Assembly: GCF_918797505.1 (NCBI RefSeq)
Contig: NC_092795.1
Location: 34,335,131-34,399,130 of the forward strand
Length of the DNA stretch: 64,000 nucleotides
DNA from: Bemisia tabaci
Lineage: Eukaryota; Arthropoda; Insecta; Hemiptera; Aleyrodidae
Direction of reading: 5' to 3'
Position numbers and translations under genes: made by a program. Of the stretch, positions 53,170-64,000 are shown in pieces (the first letter of the stretch is position 1; every line of letters begins with the position of its first letter). The notes under the pieces were generated by a model. It saw only the letters and a list, made by a program, of their open reading frames with translations. It was not told the origin of the DNA and did no database searches.

Positions 53170-54848
53170 GACTAGTTTAACATGCATTTTATGTACAGTC
53201 CTCACTTTTGCTCAACAATCTTAGTAATAGGTACAGTTTTTTTTTTATGAAAATAATAACTTAAGAAAGAAATTACCTAAAAAAAGCATCAGGCTTCAGT
53301 GCAAAAATTCAATTATCAATCCTTACAGCTATATTTACATTCGAGGACTTTAAACAGAAGATAAAGAATACATCAAAGATTTTGCAGAGACAGAATAGTT
53401 AAATTTTTTCTAACGAAGAATGGCAAAGATTAAATATCCTGCAGCCTACTGTAAGTGAGGGCAGAAATGAAGAAAACTTATGCTGTGAAAGTGCATGTAC
53501 ATGTGAAGGAAAAATTATCTGAACAATCTTTGAACATACTCAAGCTATAACTTTCAAGCAGAATGTTCATTATTTTCAGTGGCGAAAGATACTTGTAGAA
53601 TTTATTGCACTTGAATTTTTCCTCAAGTGTTTTCTTTTCTTTTTTTTTTTCGAACAAAAATATTTTCTCATATCTACAGAGTCAATATTTTGGTTTTGCA
53701 GATGGGTTTATGCCAAAAACAATAAATAACTTTAAAAAAAGGAAAGAAAAAACAATGATTTGGAATGCGACTTAACATTGAGACCTGCCATCTTAAAGAA
53801 AAAAAAAATAATAACGGCTAGAAAGAAAAAAGGAAAGAGGAAAAATCCGAGACAAAAAAGGATTAGGTGGGACCGTATCATATTCTAACATAATAACACA
53901 CTTTTTCCTTCTAATCCGTAGTGAGGCAATTTTGAATATAATCTACGGACTAGAATGTATGTGAAGCCACAACTTAAAAAGCGCCTTCAATTCAGTGGAT
54001 ACGCATCTTCGCATACCGCGGAGCATATATACCTGAAGCGGACGCAGTATTTTTTGAGAAACATGAGTCTAGGTCGTGGACTTTTGATACCTCAAAATGA
54101 CGTATTGGTTTCAAGTCAACAAAGCTTTTAAGAAAATACATAAAATTAGGTCTATATGTTGACACAATCAAATTAAAAGGAACTACCGGAGTTGTGACCT
54201 AGGCTGTCATATATGTATTCTTCTAAGCCGCGGGGTACAGATCACATGATAGTTCCTTTTTTTAAAATGTTGACAAGTTTACTTCTTCGTTTGTGTACTG
54301 CAATTATTTGCAACTTTCGTGCTATTTAATTTCCACCAAATTACCGATTGTTTCCCGTGGGAGACTCATGAACTGAGTCTCGTCTTCATCTTAGCTTGAT
54401 CGTAAAAAAAGTAGGTATCGAAGTCACTTAATGTCAGAGAAAACTGGGATGTCATCTTCTGTTTTTTTTGTTTTTATTGTTTTTTTTCCATTTTTATTCG
54501 TTTTTTTTTCTATGTCCAATATTGTGGCGATGGAAAATATAAACCGTCCGACTGGCGGAACCTTAGAAAACGACGAGCCGTACAAATTACGCGCGTGGGA
54601 GGGTAGGAAGATAACAAGGAATTGTTCGACGGTGAAACTACCGAATTTCATGTCTTGATTTTTGACGGTTTTGCATCAATGAGCAACCTTTAACACCACC
54701 ATATTTTACCCGAGAAATTCGGGAAGTAACGTAGGTAGGTAAATTTAAGAACGCCATTTCCTCCAGACTCTTTTATTTCGATCTTGATTCGATTGAATTA
54801 TGCGAAAAACCGGCCCAGAGCCTTTGTTGTTAAATTTGAGTTTCTTGG
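53170..54848. other. Unassigned, possibly the minus-strand 3' UTR of a neighbour
   Basis: AT-rich with few repeats. 54500-54650 is somewhat GC-richer and open in one frame on each strand (75 codons each), but neither translation is recognisable. A short inverted pair TTCTAATCCGTAG / CTACGGACTAGAA lies at about 53909-53956. Confidence 0.25.
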
Positions 54849-55792
54849 CCCTGGTAAAAATTGGCGATACGAGATGTGTTTCAAAATACCATAGGAATTC
54901 TTATAGCTGGCTAAAGAAGGCTACAGAAAATCATAAAGCTGTCTGTAGAATGCGGAGAAAATCATACGGCCGGGCTATACGAAGCGATAAAAAATTATGA
55001 AGCCGGGCTAAATTGCCGGGCTTTACACTTTCTCGCCTGGCTGTTGCTTCTTCGCCATCGATTATAAAAGGCTATAAGAAATTGTGTAGAAATTCGTGTG
55101 CTTTGGAAATCATTAAGTTTGATACGGAACCACCTTAATATTTACAAGACACACATTATATTTTTCTTTCATACATATTTTTTTTCATCAATTGAAATAA
55201 GAATAATCCATACAGGATGTGCAAACATTTCAAAATCATGAGTTGAATAACGCTGACTCCGCCAGATTAAATAATAGAGCCTAACTCAAAGCGGAGCGGC
55301 GACGCACTGGCGCCTACAAACCTAACAGGGATACTTCACGCATTGCGCAACGCGTGAAGTATATCTGTTAGGTTTGTAGGCGCCGATGCGCGTTTCGCGC
55401 CGGCTGCCCGCCTGCCGCGGCCGCACCGCAGCGTGCCACGGCGCTTGAAGCAACTATTTCACACCAGAGGTTATTGCACGGTATCCTACGAAACTGAAGG
55501 CGCTCTAATATATTAGGAATGACAGGCATCCATCGAAACATACGGAGCTTTCCTCGCAAAATAAATCAAGATACTACGGCCCAAAAAGAGAGTAGTGGTC
55601 CAAAAATTCACTAAGTCCTAGCATCCGTAATTAGTAACGTTTAACATACACTTTATCACCTGGCTGTTGCTTAGTCGCCATCGGCTATAAAAAGCTATAA
55701 GAAATTGTGTAGCCGGCTATAGAAGCTATTGAAAATTTTACAGCCGGCTCTAGGTCTATGGTATTTTGGAACACAGATTCTACTGCCAATTT
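54849..55792. mobile_element. Family B element, copy 4, right end lost
   Basis: The left end CCCTGGTAAAAATTGGC and the central hairpin (about 55309-55383) are present. The right end stops at CTGCCAATTT and lacks ACCAGGG. Confidence 0.8.
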
Positions 55793-55888
55793 GAATTGTT
55801 AGATGCACTGGGGAAAATGATCTGGGAAACAGACTTCCTCTGTTTCAACGCGTCCAAGTGAACCAAGAAAATGAGGGTTTTTGTTTCT

Positions 55889-56146
55889 ATGCTGTCGTGC
55901 TAAGGAAGAACGCCGTATAAACATTCGAGATTTGCCAAATTTCCCGGATAAAATATGTATTTTTGACGAAATTTACGCATACTTTTCCTCGAAATTTTCA
56001 GATATTTTAGATTAAATTGCATACAAAATTTTCTAAAAATATTGGAAAATAATATTCACAATTTTCCCAGTAATCTCGGTTTTTATCGGAGGAAACTTGG
56101 CAACGCCTGAAGGCTCACACGGCGTTCTCCTTTAGCGAGGCAGTAT
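55889..56146. mobile_element. Family K palindromic MITE, copy 2, diverged
   Basis: The arms TGCTGTCGTGCTAAGGAAGA and TTAGCGAGGCAGTAT are mutated versions of family K. The inner TTGCCAAATTTCC / GGAAACTTGGCAACG pair is kept. Confidence 0.7.
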
Positions 56147-56583
56147 GGATGTGGCAATGTGGAGTAGAGCAGCGGTATGCGCCACCTAGGTACCTCCTTA
56201 GTGAAAGAAAAAACAATAGCACCGTGGACATGAAATGATAGCGCATGCAAAATAAACACCTCCAAACGAAAGTAAAAAAGAGCCCTGTTTCTCTACAGAT
56301 GATGGGCGAAGGATAATAGAAAGGAGGATGGCTGCACTGGCGAAGTGCGAGGGCGGGGGAGGGGGAGGGGTATTGCGAAACCGGAAAAGTGGGAAGCGCA
56401 CTGCGAGGGCGCGGACCCGTCGCAAGTGGAACGGGGAAAGTCGCGGAGGCTAACAATAAGATTGCACCGGTCACCGGTGTTTTTCATCATGTGGAGACTC
56501 GGGCTCGCACCGTTGGCAACAGGTGTCGCAGCAAGTTCATCCGATAGAAGGGGAGGCTGTAAAAGACAGTATTTTGATAATTT

Positions 56584-56833
56584 GGACCGCGTTAAACAGA
56601 AAGGAACCGAGCCACATCAGCTATTGCCAAATTTAACGGGGAGATTTTATTTTTTACGAGAGAAATTTTGTGCGGATTCCTTTGAAAATTTTAAGGAAGT
56701 TGCTTTGTGTTATGAAGAAAATTCACTGAAATTTGCACAACAATCCGCACAACCGTTATCATGTAAAAACTTAAATTGCCCGATTAAAGGCAATAGCTGA
56801 TGTGGCTTGGTTCCTTTCTGTTTAACGCGGTTC
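56584..56833. mobile_element. Family J palindromic MITE, copy 2
   Basis: It has the same arms as the copy at 24664, including AGCCACATCAGCTATTGCC and GGCAATAGCTGATGTGGC. Confidence 0.78.
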
Positions 56834-57852
56834 ATTTGTCAGTAAAGAGGAACCGACATATATCGTGATAACTTTTATTTTTTAAAAAAAGAAATAAATA
56901 GGTAAAGTTAAAACTAAACAGTTGCACTTTATTTTAGTACAGTTATTGATGCGGGGAGATTCTCTTCAGCTGCTACGAGCCCAAACCCCGAGCGGATGCT
57001 AAGCATTTTCAGAGGACCATCTCGATCTCGCGGCGACAAGATATCAAAAGTCATAGTTTGAAAATTAGAAGAGAGTGCGGGTTCATCCAAGGGTCCTATC
57101 ATCCGCATTGATAACAATAGCTGTGTGCTTTGCCCCAAAAAATCATAAAATTAGCTAGTAAGTCGCTGAAATTGTCGGCCCGAGCCTCAATTAACGAACA
57201 GCAAAATTGTGGAATAAAATCCTGTTTAAAGTCCCATCTCCCCCATTCTAGTGTGATAAGAACAAAAAGCATGGAGCCCTAGTAGGTCCTCTGAATGCGT
57301 TCCTCGCGATTCAAGCGCGCTCTCGGAGTGTCGAGTCGGACTGCTCCTCAGCGTTCGAAAAATGTCACCTGACGTCATTTAACGTCACCAAACTGGCTGG
57401 ACACACGTTCCTCCGTTTTTTCCCTTTCTTTCTGCGCAGGTGTACACGTCGCAATTTGCAGGCTGCCGGAAAGTGGGATGGGTAAATTTCTGGGGTCGAA
57501 TAGGACGAAATCTCACGGGCGGAATTTTTATGGCTTCGAAAATTGGTAATGAACTCCCAAGACGGCGACAGAAAGGCGCGCGCCGGGTGACGCGATAAAT
57601 AGGCGCTAATATGCCGGCTCGGGGGAGGGGGCAGCGGTGGTATGCGTGCGAGCGTGTGAGTGCGGAAGGGAAATGAGGCCAAAAGTCAGGACGCAAGCGT
57701 GACGCGCGGCGCGAGTAAGACTCGTGAGATAGGTGGATAAGTGTTTGTCCGTCCTGAAACCGTTTAAATATTTAGCTCATAGCACGCGAGTCGCGCATTC
57801 CTTATCCACTAAATACTTGCTTCTTTTCGCCGCGTTGCCAGTTGCCACACCG
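56834..57852. other. Unassigned, GC-richer in the second half
   Basis: 57300-57720 has higher GC and a single GGCGCTAATATGCC motif shared with the 80-bp tandem repeat. No supported gene is present. Confidence 0.3.
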
Positions 57853-58050
57853 AAAAAAAGGATGCTGATTTGACATTCTGAATGTAAAAAGGTGTGCGAC
57901 AGCTCGCAAAACGCTGAATTATCCGCTATGGCAGTTACTATAGCAATGTCAAGATGTAAAACTAACTGCTGTGGCGGTTAATTCAGCGTTTTGTGAGTGG
58001 TCGCAAACTTTTTTACATCCAGAATGTTAAATCAGCATCCTTTCTTTTAC
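57853..58050. mobile_element. Small foldback element
   Basis: AAGGATGCTGATTTGACATTCTG is mirrored by CAGAATGTTAAATCAGCATCC, and the inner arms CAAAACGCTGAATTA / TAATTCAGCGTTTTG also pair. Confidence 0.7.
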
Positions 58051-60219
58051 TTTTGGAGGGCAGACATAAAATATTATCAGGGACGTACACAAAATAATGT
58101 AAATTTACCGTCACGCTTTTGAATGGATCCTCCCCTCCCCTCCTAAAGAATTCTTAGCTACGGCACTGGCCGATATTACACGATCAGAATGCTCTTCGAG
58201 AAGTTGAGAGACATTTTAGTGGTACTCGATTCCCTTAAAATTTTACCGTCCACAACCCTTGGGTTCAATTTGCTCGACCATCTCGAAACGTCCTCAGAGA
58301 ATCGGAACAACCACGAGGCGGATTGATCTGGATGTAAGTCGAGGAATGTATAAATATCCGTCGTCAGCTCCATGAATAGGTCTATGGAATGTAAGAAGTC
58401 TTGGGAATAATATTTAATCAGAGCCTACCTCGCTTTCAGGAGCGTGAGTATTTCAGGTTGCTCCACAAACGTATAATTAGATATTTGTTCACCCATGGGT
58501 CTGATGATAGCGGTTTACTTCCTACTTTTCTGAGCGCGTCAATTTTCATTTTAATTTGATCGAGCTTAATTAAATACGCGGGTAGAGAGTATGAATTAAA
58601 CATCAACAAGGTTAAGGTTCCAGCTCTTCAAAGCACGTCAGCTGCTTTCAATTCGAAGAGAGCTGCAGTTATCTTTCGGTTGTACTTCTAGAAGAAATTA
58701 GAGAAATGCGCACATTGATTGCGGTGTTTCAAAATTTCCACTCATTCTTTGCTTTCCGTAACGGAATCTAACAGTCTCGCATTTCAAGATTGATTTAACG
58801 ATTTATTTGTATTCAAACAGCTTGCCTGCAGACCGCAGAGAGAGAAGAAAAAGTGGAACGCCTTCAATTTTTGGGTATGCAATACGGACATCCCTTGAGC
58901 ACGAATAATTGCATTCAGTGGCCTGGTAATCAACAGCGTCGTACTTCCTTAGGTTTAGTCAACTAATGACAGAAGTGAGTAGAATTATGACCGGCATTGT
59001 AAAAAGGGACCTTGTTTTTTGGGAGACAATATTCCTTAACTTTTTAATGTCCATCTTAAAAAGCTAATTGACTTAGGTAACATTTTAAGTATGGTACACC
59101 AGCATTTTTGTGGTTTAACTTCAAACGTCTCCAAATAAATTCAGTTTAGTGTAGAAATGAACTTTTGAATTTGCTGGAGAAGCAAGGTTGAGACAGTAAT
59201 TTCGAAAACGCTTTTAGACAAAGAAAAGTTTTATAGATATTAAGTATTTTGTGAACATAAATTCAGTGTAAGCTTAAAAAATAAATATACACGATAACAG
59301 AATTCTAACTTTACTGGACGCCACGCCATACCCATATAATCAGGCTTTGATGCCCAAAAGTATCATACGAGCTAAAAAGAATAAATGACAATTTCGTAGA
59401 ATTATACTGCAAAATTTTATTCAATACACCTGAGGTTTTTCGGCATACAGTGCCATCTCCAGACGCATAACGAACCTTCACCAAGGAAACTACAGATACT
59501 TGACAAGGAAGTACAACTAAAAGCAAATAATACATTAACGGGAGCAACATGATGGTTTTAAATAGGGAATAATCTAAATAAACTACCATGCACATGCAAA
59601 TCAACAAGCGATAAGGAATGAAGCGATAAAAGAGAAAGAGATACAATTTTGCAGTATAATGGTACGAAATATGTATTTTTCCTCTTAAACCTAGTTTCAT
59701 AAAACTGCTGCCCTTACCGGCGTTTTCAAAATTCCTGGAGGTAGGCTATTCTACTAGGACGAATTTTTATTTTCCGTCGTGTTAGGAACTCAGCGAACAC
59801 TTTGGTATGGGATCCATGGGGTATTATCCTGGAAAGCCTTCAAACAAAATTTAATTTGCTGTACACCTTCACGAGTCGCAACTAATCACTGTTCACGCAA
59901 AAGCCACTGGCTGGAGACTGACGCCGTCGCAGTCGTGAATTCCAGAATAAGATTGTAACGGTCAATGCGCGTTGATGATGCGCAGAAAATTATTAGCTCT
60001 GTTTCTTCTTAAGTATCTTAAATCTGAGTGGAAAGTATCTCTCCCGAGCATATAGCTGTCTTTCCTGGAGTGACACATGCTACAAGGAGCTTCCCATGCC
60101 AGAGCGAGCTATCTAACTCACCGCAAAATTTTGTCACTCGATGCTCCAGGCAGGATAGCTCCATGATATTTCACTCAGGCCACTCAGGCCAGAATAATTT
60201 CGCGGAGATTGATACATCA
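58051..60219. other. Unassigned intergenic DNA
   Basis: The longest ORF (59311-59700, minus, 129 codons) is hydrophobic and AT-driven. Its edges contain an inverted pair (TTATACTGCAAAATT / AATTTTGCAGTATAA), which suggests an old MITE and not a gene. Confidence 0.3.
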
Positions 60220-60560
60220 CTAACCAAAGGGACCGAACCTAGATTATCTCTTATTTGTAATGTATTTGCGGGAGACTTAAACGCAAGGTTAGAATGACGG
60301 AGATTGTCAAGAACCAAAGAGAACGGATTTAGATTCTCTCCGAATTCCCATGTTTTTGCAGGAGACTTAAACGCAAGGTTATGATGATGAAGATTGCCAT
60401 CAACCAAAGAGGTCAAATTTAGATCCTTCCAGAATTCTGATGTTTTTGCGGGAGATTTAAACGCAAGTATATAGGATGATATAGATCGATATCAACCAAA
60501 TAGACCGAATCCAGAGAACACACATGTATTTACGGGAGACTTAAACGTAAGCATAGGAAG
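60220..60560 (+). repeat. About 90-bp tandem repeat, four copies
   Basis: GGAGACTTAAACGCAAGG (or close variants) recurs at 60271, 60361, 60451 and 60535, a period of 90, 90 and 84 bp. Intervening ATCAACCAAA and AGATT blocks also repeat. Confidence 0.82.
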
Positions 60561-60759
60561 ACATCGTTTACACTCACTTACATTTTTACTGAAAGGAACA
60601 AAAATACACAAATGAATCAAATCAAAGAGGCCTTCATAGGATTGCGTGCTTCCTACAGTGGCTTTCGATTTACTTTATTTGTACTCGGTTCCTTTCGGCA
60701 GAAATACGTATATTATCAACATAACAGACGGGGCCGCACATGGGTGAGCCCTGAGCCCC

Positions 60760-61315
60760 AATGGACCACTAGACAAGGTACGAGTTTCAGCATTCTGATA
60801 CATGTTTCTCAACCAAAATTTCACGTAGAACACGATACGCACAACGAAAATTACCAAAATCAACTCCTGACGAAGATATTTAATGATTCTTGATGCGTGA
60901 ATTCAAACCACCCGCTCATGAAAACTCAATGCTCTACGTGATTCACATCGCGCGCTAAATGTTTATCATGACAGTCTCTGCGATGTAAAAATCTTCAACT
61001 TCAATCTTGACACTTTGGCTCAGCTATAGCAAATTACCAATAGTTTGAACAACGCATGGTGGGAAATGAACACTGCTCGATTGAGAAGCTTGCTGAAACC
61101 GTTGTAGTGCGCGATTTGACTCACGTAGAGCTTTGAGTTTCTTGTGAGCGGGCACTTCAAATTCCTCGTAATCAGTGCGAAATAAAAACGTTAATATCTT
61201 CGTTAGAAGTTGATTCCGGTAATTTTCGTTGTGTGAATCGTGATCTACCTGAAATTTTGGTTAAGAAACATGTATCAGATTGCTTAAATTCGTACCTTGT
61301 CTAGTGGTCCATTGG
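60760..61315. mobile_element. Family M inverted-repeat element
   Basis: AATGGACCACTAGACAAGGT at the left is mirrored by ACCTTGTCTAGTGGTCCATT at the right. The arms continue for about 120 bp, including ACATGTTTCTCAACCAAAAT. It is 556 bp and non-coding. Confidence 0.78.
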
Positions 61316-61635
61316 TCGAGAGAATATAAATGAACAGCACATTGAATGGAAGGTTTCATTTGATAAATGAATTGAATCCAACAGAAATAACAAGTCGACA
61401 TTCTGAAACAGCACGTGTTCTTAATGACATCATTATGCTGACTGGCCAATGAGAATCGGCAGCGGTAAGTGAGCCGCGCATCAATGCACCAATCCGACCG
61501 TGGCTCGAATAATCTTGTAATTTTTTCCGACAAATGATTGCCTAGACGGGACAAAAATTATGGCGGATGGATCCGTCACCTAGGTTAATAAACCGGTCAA
61601 CCGCACGCACAATAGTGAAAATGGAGCATGACTGC

Positions 61636-61890
61636 ACTGCCGTGCTAAGGAAAAACGTCGTATGAGCCTTCAGACGTTGCCAAGTTTCCTTCGATAAAAA
61701 CTGAATTTACTGGGAAAATTGTGAATATTTTTTTCCAAAATTTTCAGGCAATTTTGTACGCACTTTAGTCTAAAACATTTGAAAATTTCAAAGGAAAATG
61801 GGCATGACTGTCGTCCAAAATACATGTTTTATCAAGGGAAATTTGGCAACTCTCGAATGTTCATACGACGTTTTTCCTTAGCACGGCAGT
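61636..61890. mobile_element. Family K palindromic MITE, copy 3
   Basis: ACTGCCGTGCTAAGGAAAAA and its exact mirror TTTTTCCTTAGCACGGCAGT bound 255 bp. Possible 2-bp flanks GC are on both sides. Confidence 0.78.
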
Positions 61891-64000
61891 GCAGGCCTGT
61901 CCTCTGTCCAGTGTCTTCTTCCACGCCTAGCCACCCCCTCCCCCCTCCCGGTTGCATTTGCGCTCGACTGATTCGGTTTATCCAATTAGCTTCATCTCTA
62001 TTTTTTTCAGTTGCATCTTTGTCAAACTAGTTTTCGTGATGTTGTCTCATTTATGCACCAGGTCATTAAACGAACTAACGGTCTGTTCGATTCCGCGTTG
62101 CTGAGGGCCGTAGCTCATCGGAGATCATCACGGATGACATTTAGGGGAATTTTTCCCTCCTCCATTTGGAACTATGAAACGTTTTCGGACTTAATTCAAG
62201 CATGGCGGAACAAGAAGATGCTCACCTTCCTCCCATTTTTCTGAGAGACTTTTCGTGCGAGATTCCATTTTTAATTTGACTCATCTTCGAAATTTCAGAT
62301 GCATTTCCACTAAATTTTCGGCTTAACATTTAACTTAGGCTTATTATGTACAAACTAATTTCTTAACAACAAAAAATAAGAAGGAAAGTACCTTTTGTAA
62401 ATTGCATAAATAAAACTTAAAATTAGCTGAAATATTTACAAATTAGTCTCAATAAAAACAAACATTACCTAAGCAACACTCTCAACAGAAGAGAGATAAC
62501 ATTTTGTTCCCAATGCCCGAAAATGTCATTTTAATAAATTTTAGTAACGTTCTTATCTTCTTTAAAGTAAATTTTGGAAAGATACACGCAAGAAACCGAG
62601 TTGTAACCAGCTTAAAACTTGACAAAATTACTGTTTTTCTAATCGGTCTCTACAAAAAAGTGTAAACTTGATATTACAATAATAACATCCAATGAAAACA
62701 GCATTTACTCACAACATAAAAACTTCATCGATCTCTATTTGAATCGATTCAAATTGATCTCTTGAACGAGTTTATATACCTTCAAAACAAAATACGTACA
62801 AAGATAACAAATGTTCACTCCTAACATAGATATATTTCAGTCACCATTTAATGGTGATAACATCTTTAACGAGCGAAGAATTTGCATACCTCTAAAAAAA
62901 TCTTATTTACATTCATCGTCAGAGAGAGCTTTTTAAATTATAAAAATTCCAACTAAACTTTTACATTTCAAAGAGAGTTCAAGGTAAGGCTTTCCCGTCA
63001 AATTGCTAATATTGCAGTCTTATCGTAGTACAGATAAAAGCTAAAACCTGTTAAGCACTCAGCGAAAAAATTAATACCTACCTATTAATTATTCTAATTA
63101 TTTATTATTTTTTACAAATATTCTCTAATGAAGTATGGGTACTGAGTATTTATAATTTACAGGGTGCTTTTCATCGAAATGAGTATTCATATAGAATTAT
63201 AATAGGCGCAGAGTCTTATGGTTATCAACTCAAAATAGCCTATAATAACATATGGTAAGCATTTTCAACCCAATCTTCGATAATGAGAGCAGAGAAGCAG
63301 AAAATAGAGTGACAAATCAAGGGTTCGAGTTCAAATCAGTCGTGCATACTATAAATCGAATAATGCTTACTATTTTTTAGAACAGTCCTTATTGAGGAGA
63401 AGCGGAGACGTGCCTTTTTCATCAGCAAACAGATAAATGGAGCAGATCTTCAAAGGAAAGTAAAAAAAAAAAATCTCGTAATTAATTTTGGTGTTTCTGC
63501 GTTCAAGTTATAGGTATGAAGTAAATGTAATTACTGCTTTGTCATTTGATTTAAAATTTTATTCCGTTAACTAAGAATCGAATGAGCAGCGGTGTTTTCT
63601 TTCAGAAAAAAGTGTTAAGAAATGCGCACATCATCAAGAGATTTTAATTTCACATTACTAAAAATTTTATGTGCTCTAATTTGTGCAGTTAAACTAACTG
63701 ATCGCATGTTTGATACGTAATAAGTCTCGATTTTTTACAATTTACATTTTTGACAGGCCACTAACTCCGAAAATGCTTTCTCCGAAATGAGGACTGTTAT
63801 GTATTTCATTTAATCCTACGTACTACTTAATTATACGGTTAGACTCATTCTTGGTTTAACTGACTTTCAAAAATTTTGATCACTCATTTGTTTCATGTTT
63901 GTTCTTATTTTTAAATGATCACCTGCTATTTGACTATTGTAAAAAACGTTTCGAAATTTTTCTGCAAGTTACGAGTAAGTTGAAAATCAGTACCGAAGAT
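61891..64000. other. Right-hand AT-rich end, nothing recognised
   Basis: From about 62250 the sequence is strongly AT-rich, has few repeats and no ORF over 60 codons. It could be an intron or UTR of a gene beyond the window. Confidence 0.3.

Noticed and set aside
54424..54658. 75-codon ORFs on both strands that might be an exon of a neighbour
   Set aside because: They mirror each other across a T-rich tract. I recognise neither translation and no good splice pair frames them.
56115..57696. Several 100-150 codon ORFs
   Set aside because: They are GC-rich shadows or run through a family J MITE, with no domain or consistent splice sites.
58176..58373. 65-codon minus-strand ORF with ordinary-looking amino-acid composition
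   Set aside because: It has no recognised family, no splice partner and only modest length. It remains possible but is unsupported.
59311..59700. 129-codon hydrophobic minus-strand ORF
   Set aside because: AT-driven hydrophobicity, no family likeness, and inverted repeats at its edges suggest an old MITE.
1..64000. Endogenous viral genes, bacterial-origin genes or operons
   Set aside because: No translated segment resembles a viral or bacterial protein family I know. The only strong coding matches are the cadherin and a LINE fragment.

Overview
This window is eukaryotic nuclear DNA, almost certainly from an insect. The only protein-coding gene I can support is a 15-exon cadherin on the + strand. 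Its introns are all GT-AG, and its residues match insect Cadherin-87A (Cad87A), best known from Drosophila and usually treated as a CDH23-like cadherin. The dense miniature inverted-repeat elements resemble ones I associate with hemipterans, particularly the whitefly Bemisia tabaci. That species guess rests on memory of the repeats and is only moderately sure.

Layout: 1-16.5 kb is upstream DNA packed with foldback MITEs, a 1.4-kb Transib-like element, a run of three adjacent hAT MITEs, a purine-rich low-complexity tract and a 306-bp tandem repeat that ends about 120 bp before the first coding exon. Coding exon 1 (signal peptide, 16555-16597) and exon 2 (25581-25789) are separated from each other and from exon 3 (33954) by introns of about 9.0 and 8.2 kb. 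These introns hold most of the remaining MITEs, a truncated LINE tail and a large palindrome with two 880-bp arms. From exon 3 onward (33954-47432) the gene is compact, AT-richer and nearly free of elements. One 2.8-kb exon encodes about nine of the roughly 14 cadherin repeats. The 3' flank (47433-53150) looks like a very long, T-rich 3' UTR carrying two foldback elements. It meets a possible minus-strand poly(A) signal at 53164-53169. From 54.8 kb to the end, MITEs and tandem repeats return and no gene is recognised.

The spliced reading frame joins without a break: 5574 nt, 1857 codons plus stop. It encodes a signal peptide, about 14 extracellular cadherin repeats, a membrane-proximal domain, one transmembrane helix (about residues 1679-1705) and a cytoplasmic tail of about 150 residues ending in a PDZ-ligand-like ELI.

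The mobile elements sort by their ends and target-site duplications (TSDs). One group has CACTG or CCCTGG ends with 2-bp TSDs, as in CACTA/EnSpm-like elements. A second has YARNG ends with 8-bp TSDs (hAT). One element has a CACAGTG end with a 5-bp GC-rich TSD (Transib). Several are nested, which gives a relative order of insertion. I did not find a new enzymatic or defence system. The most unusual items are the 2.5-kb palindrome ending 34 nt before exon 3, the Transib-like element, the stacked hAT insertions and the compositional break within the gene.
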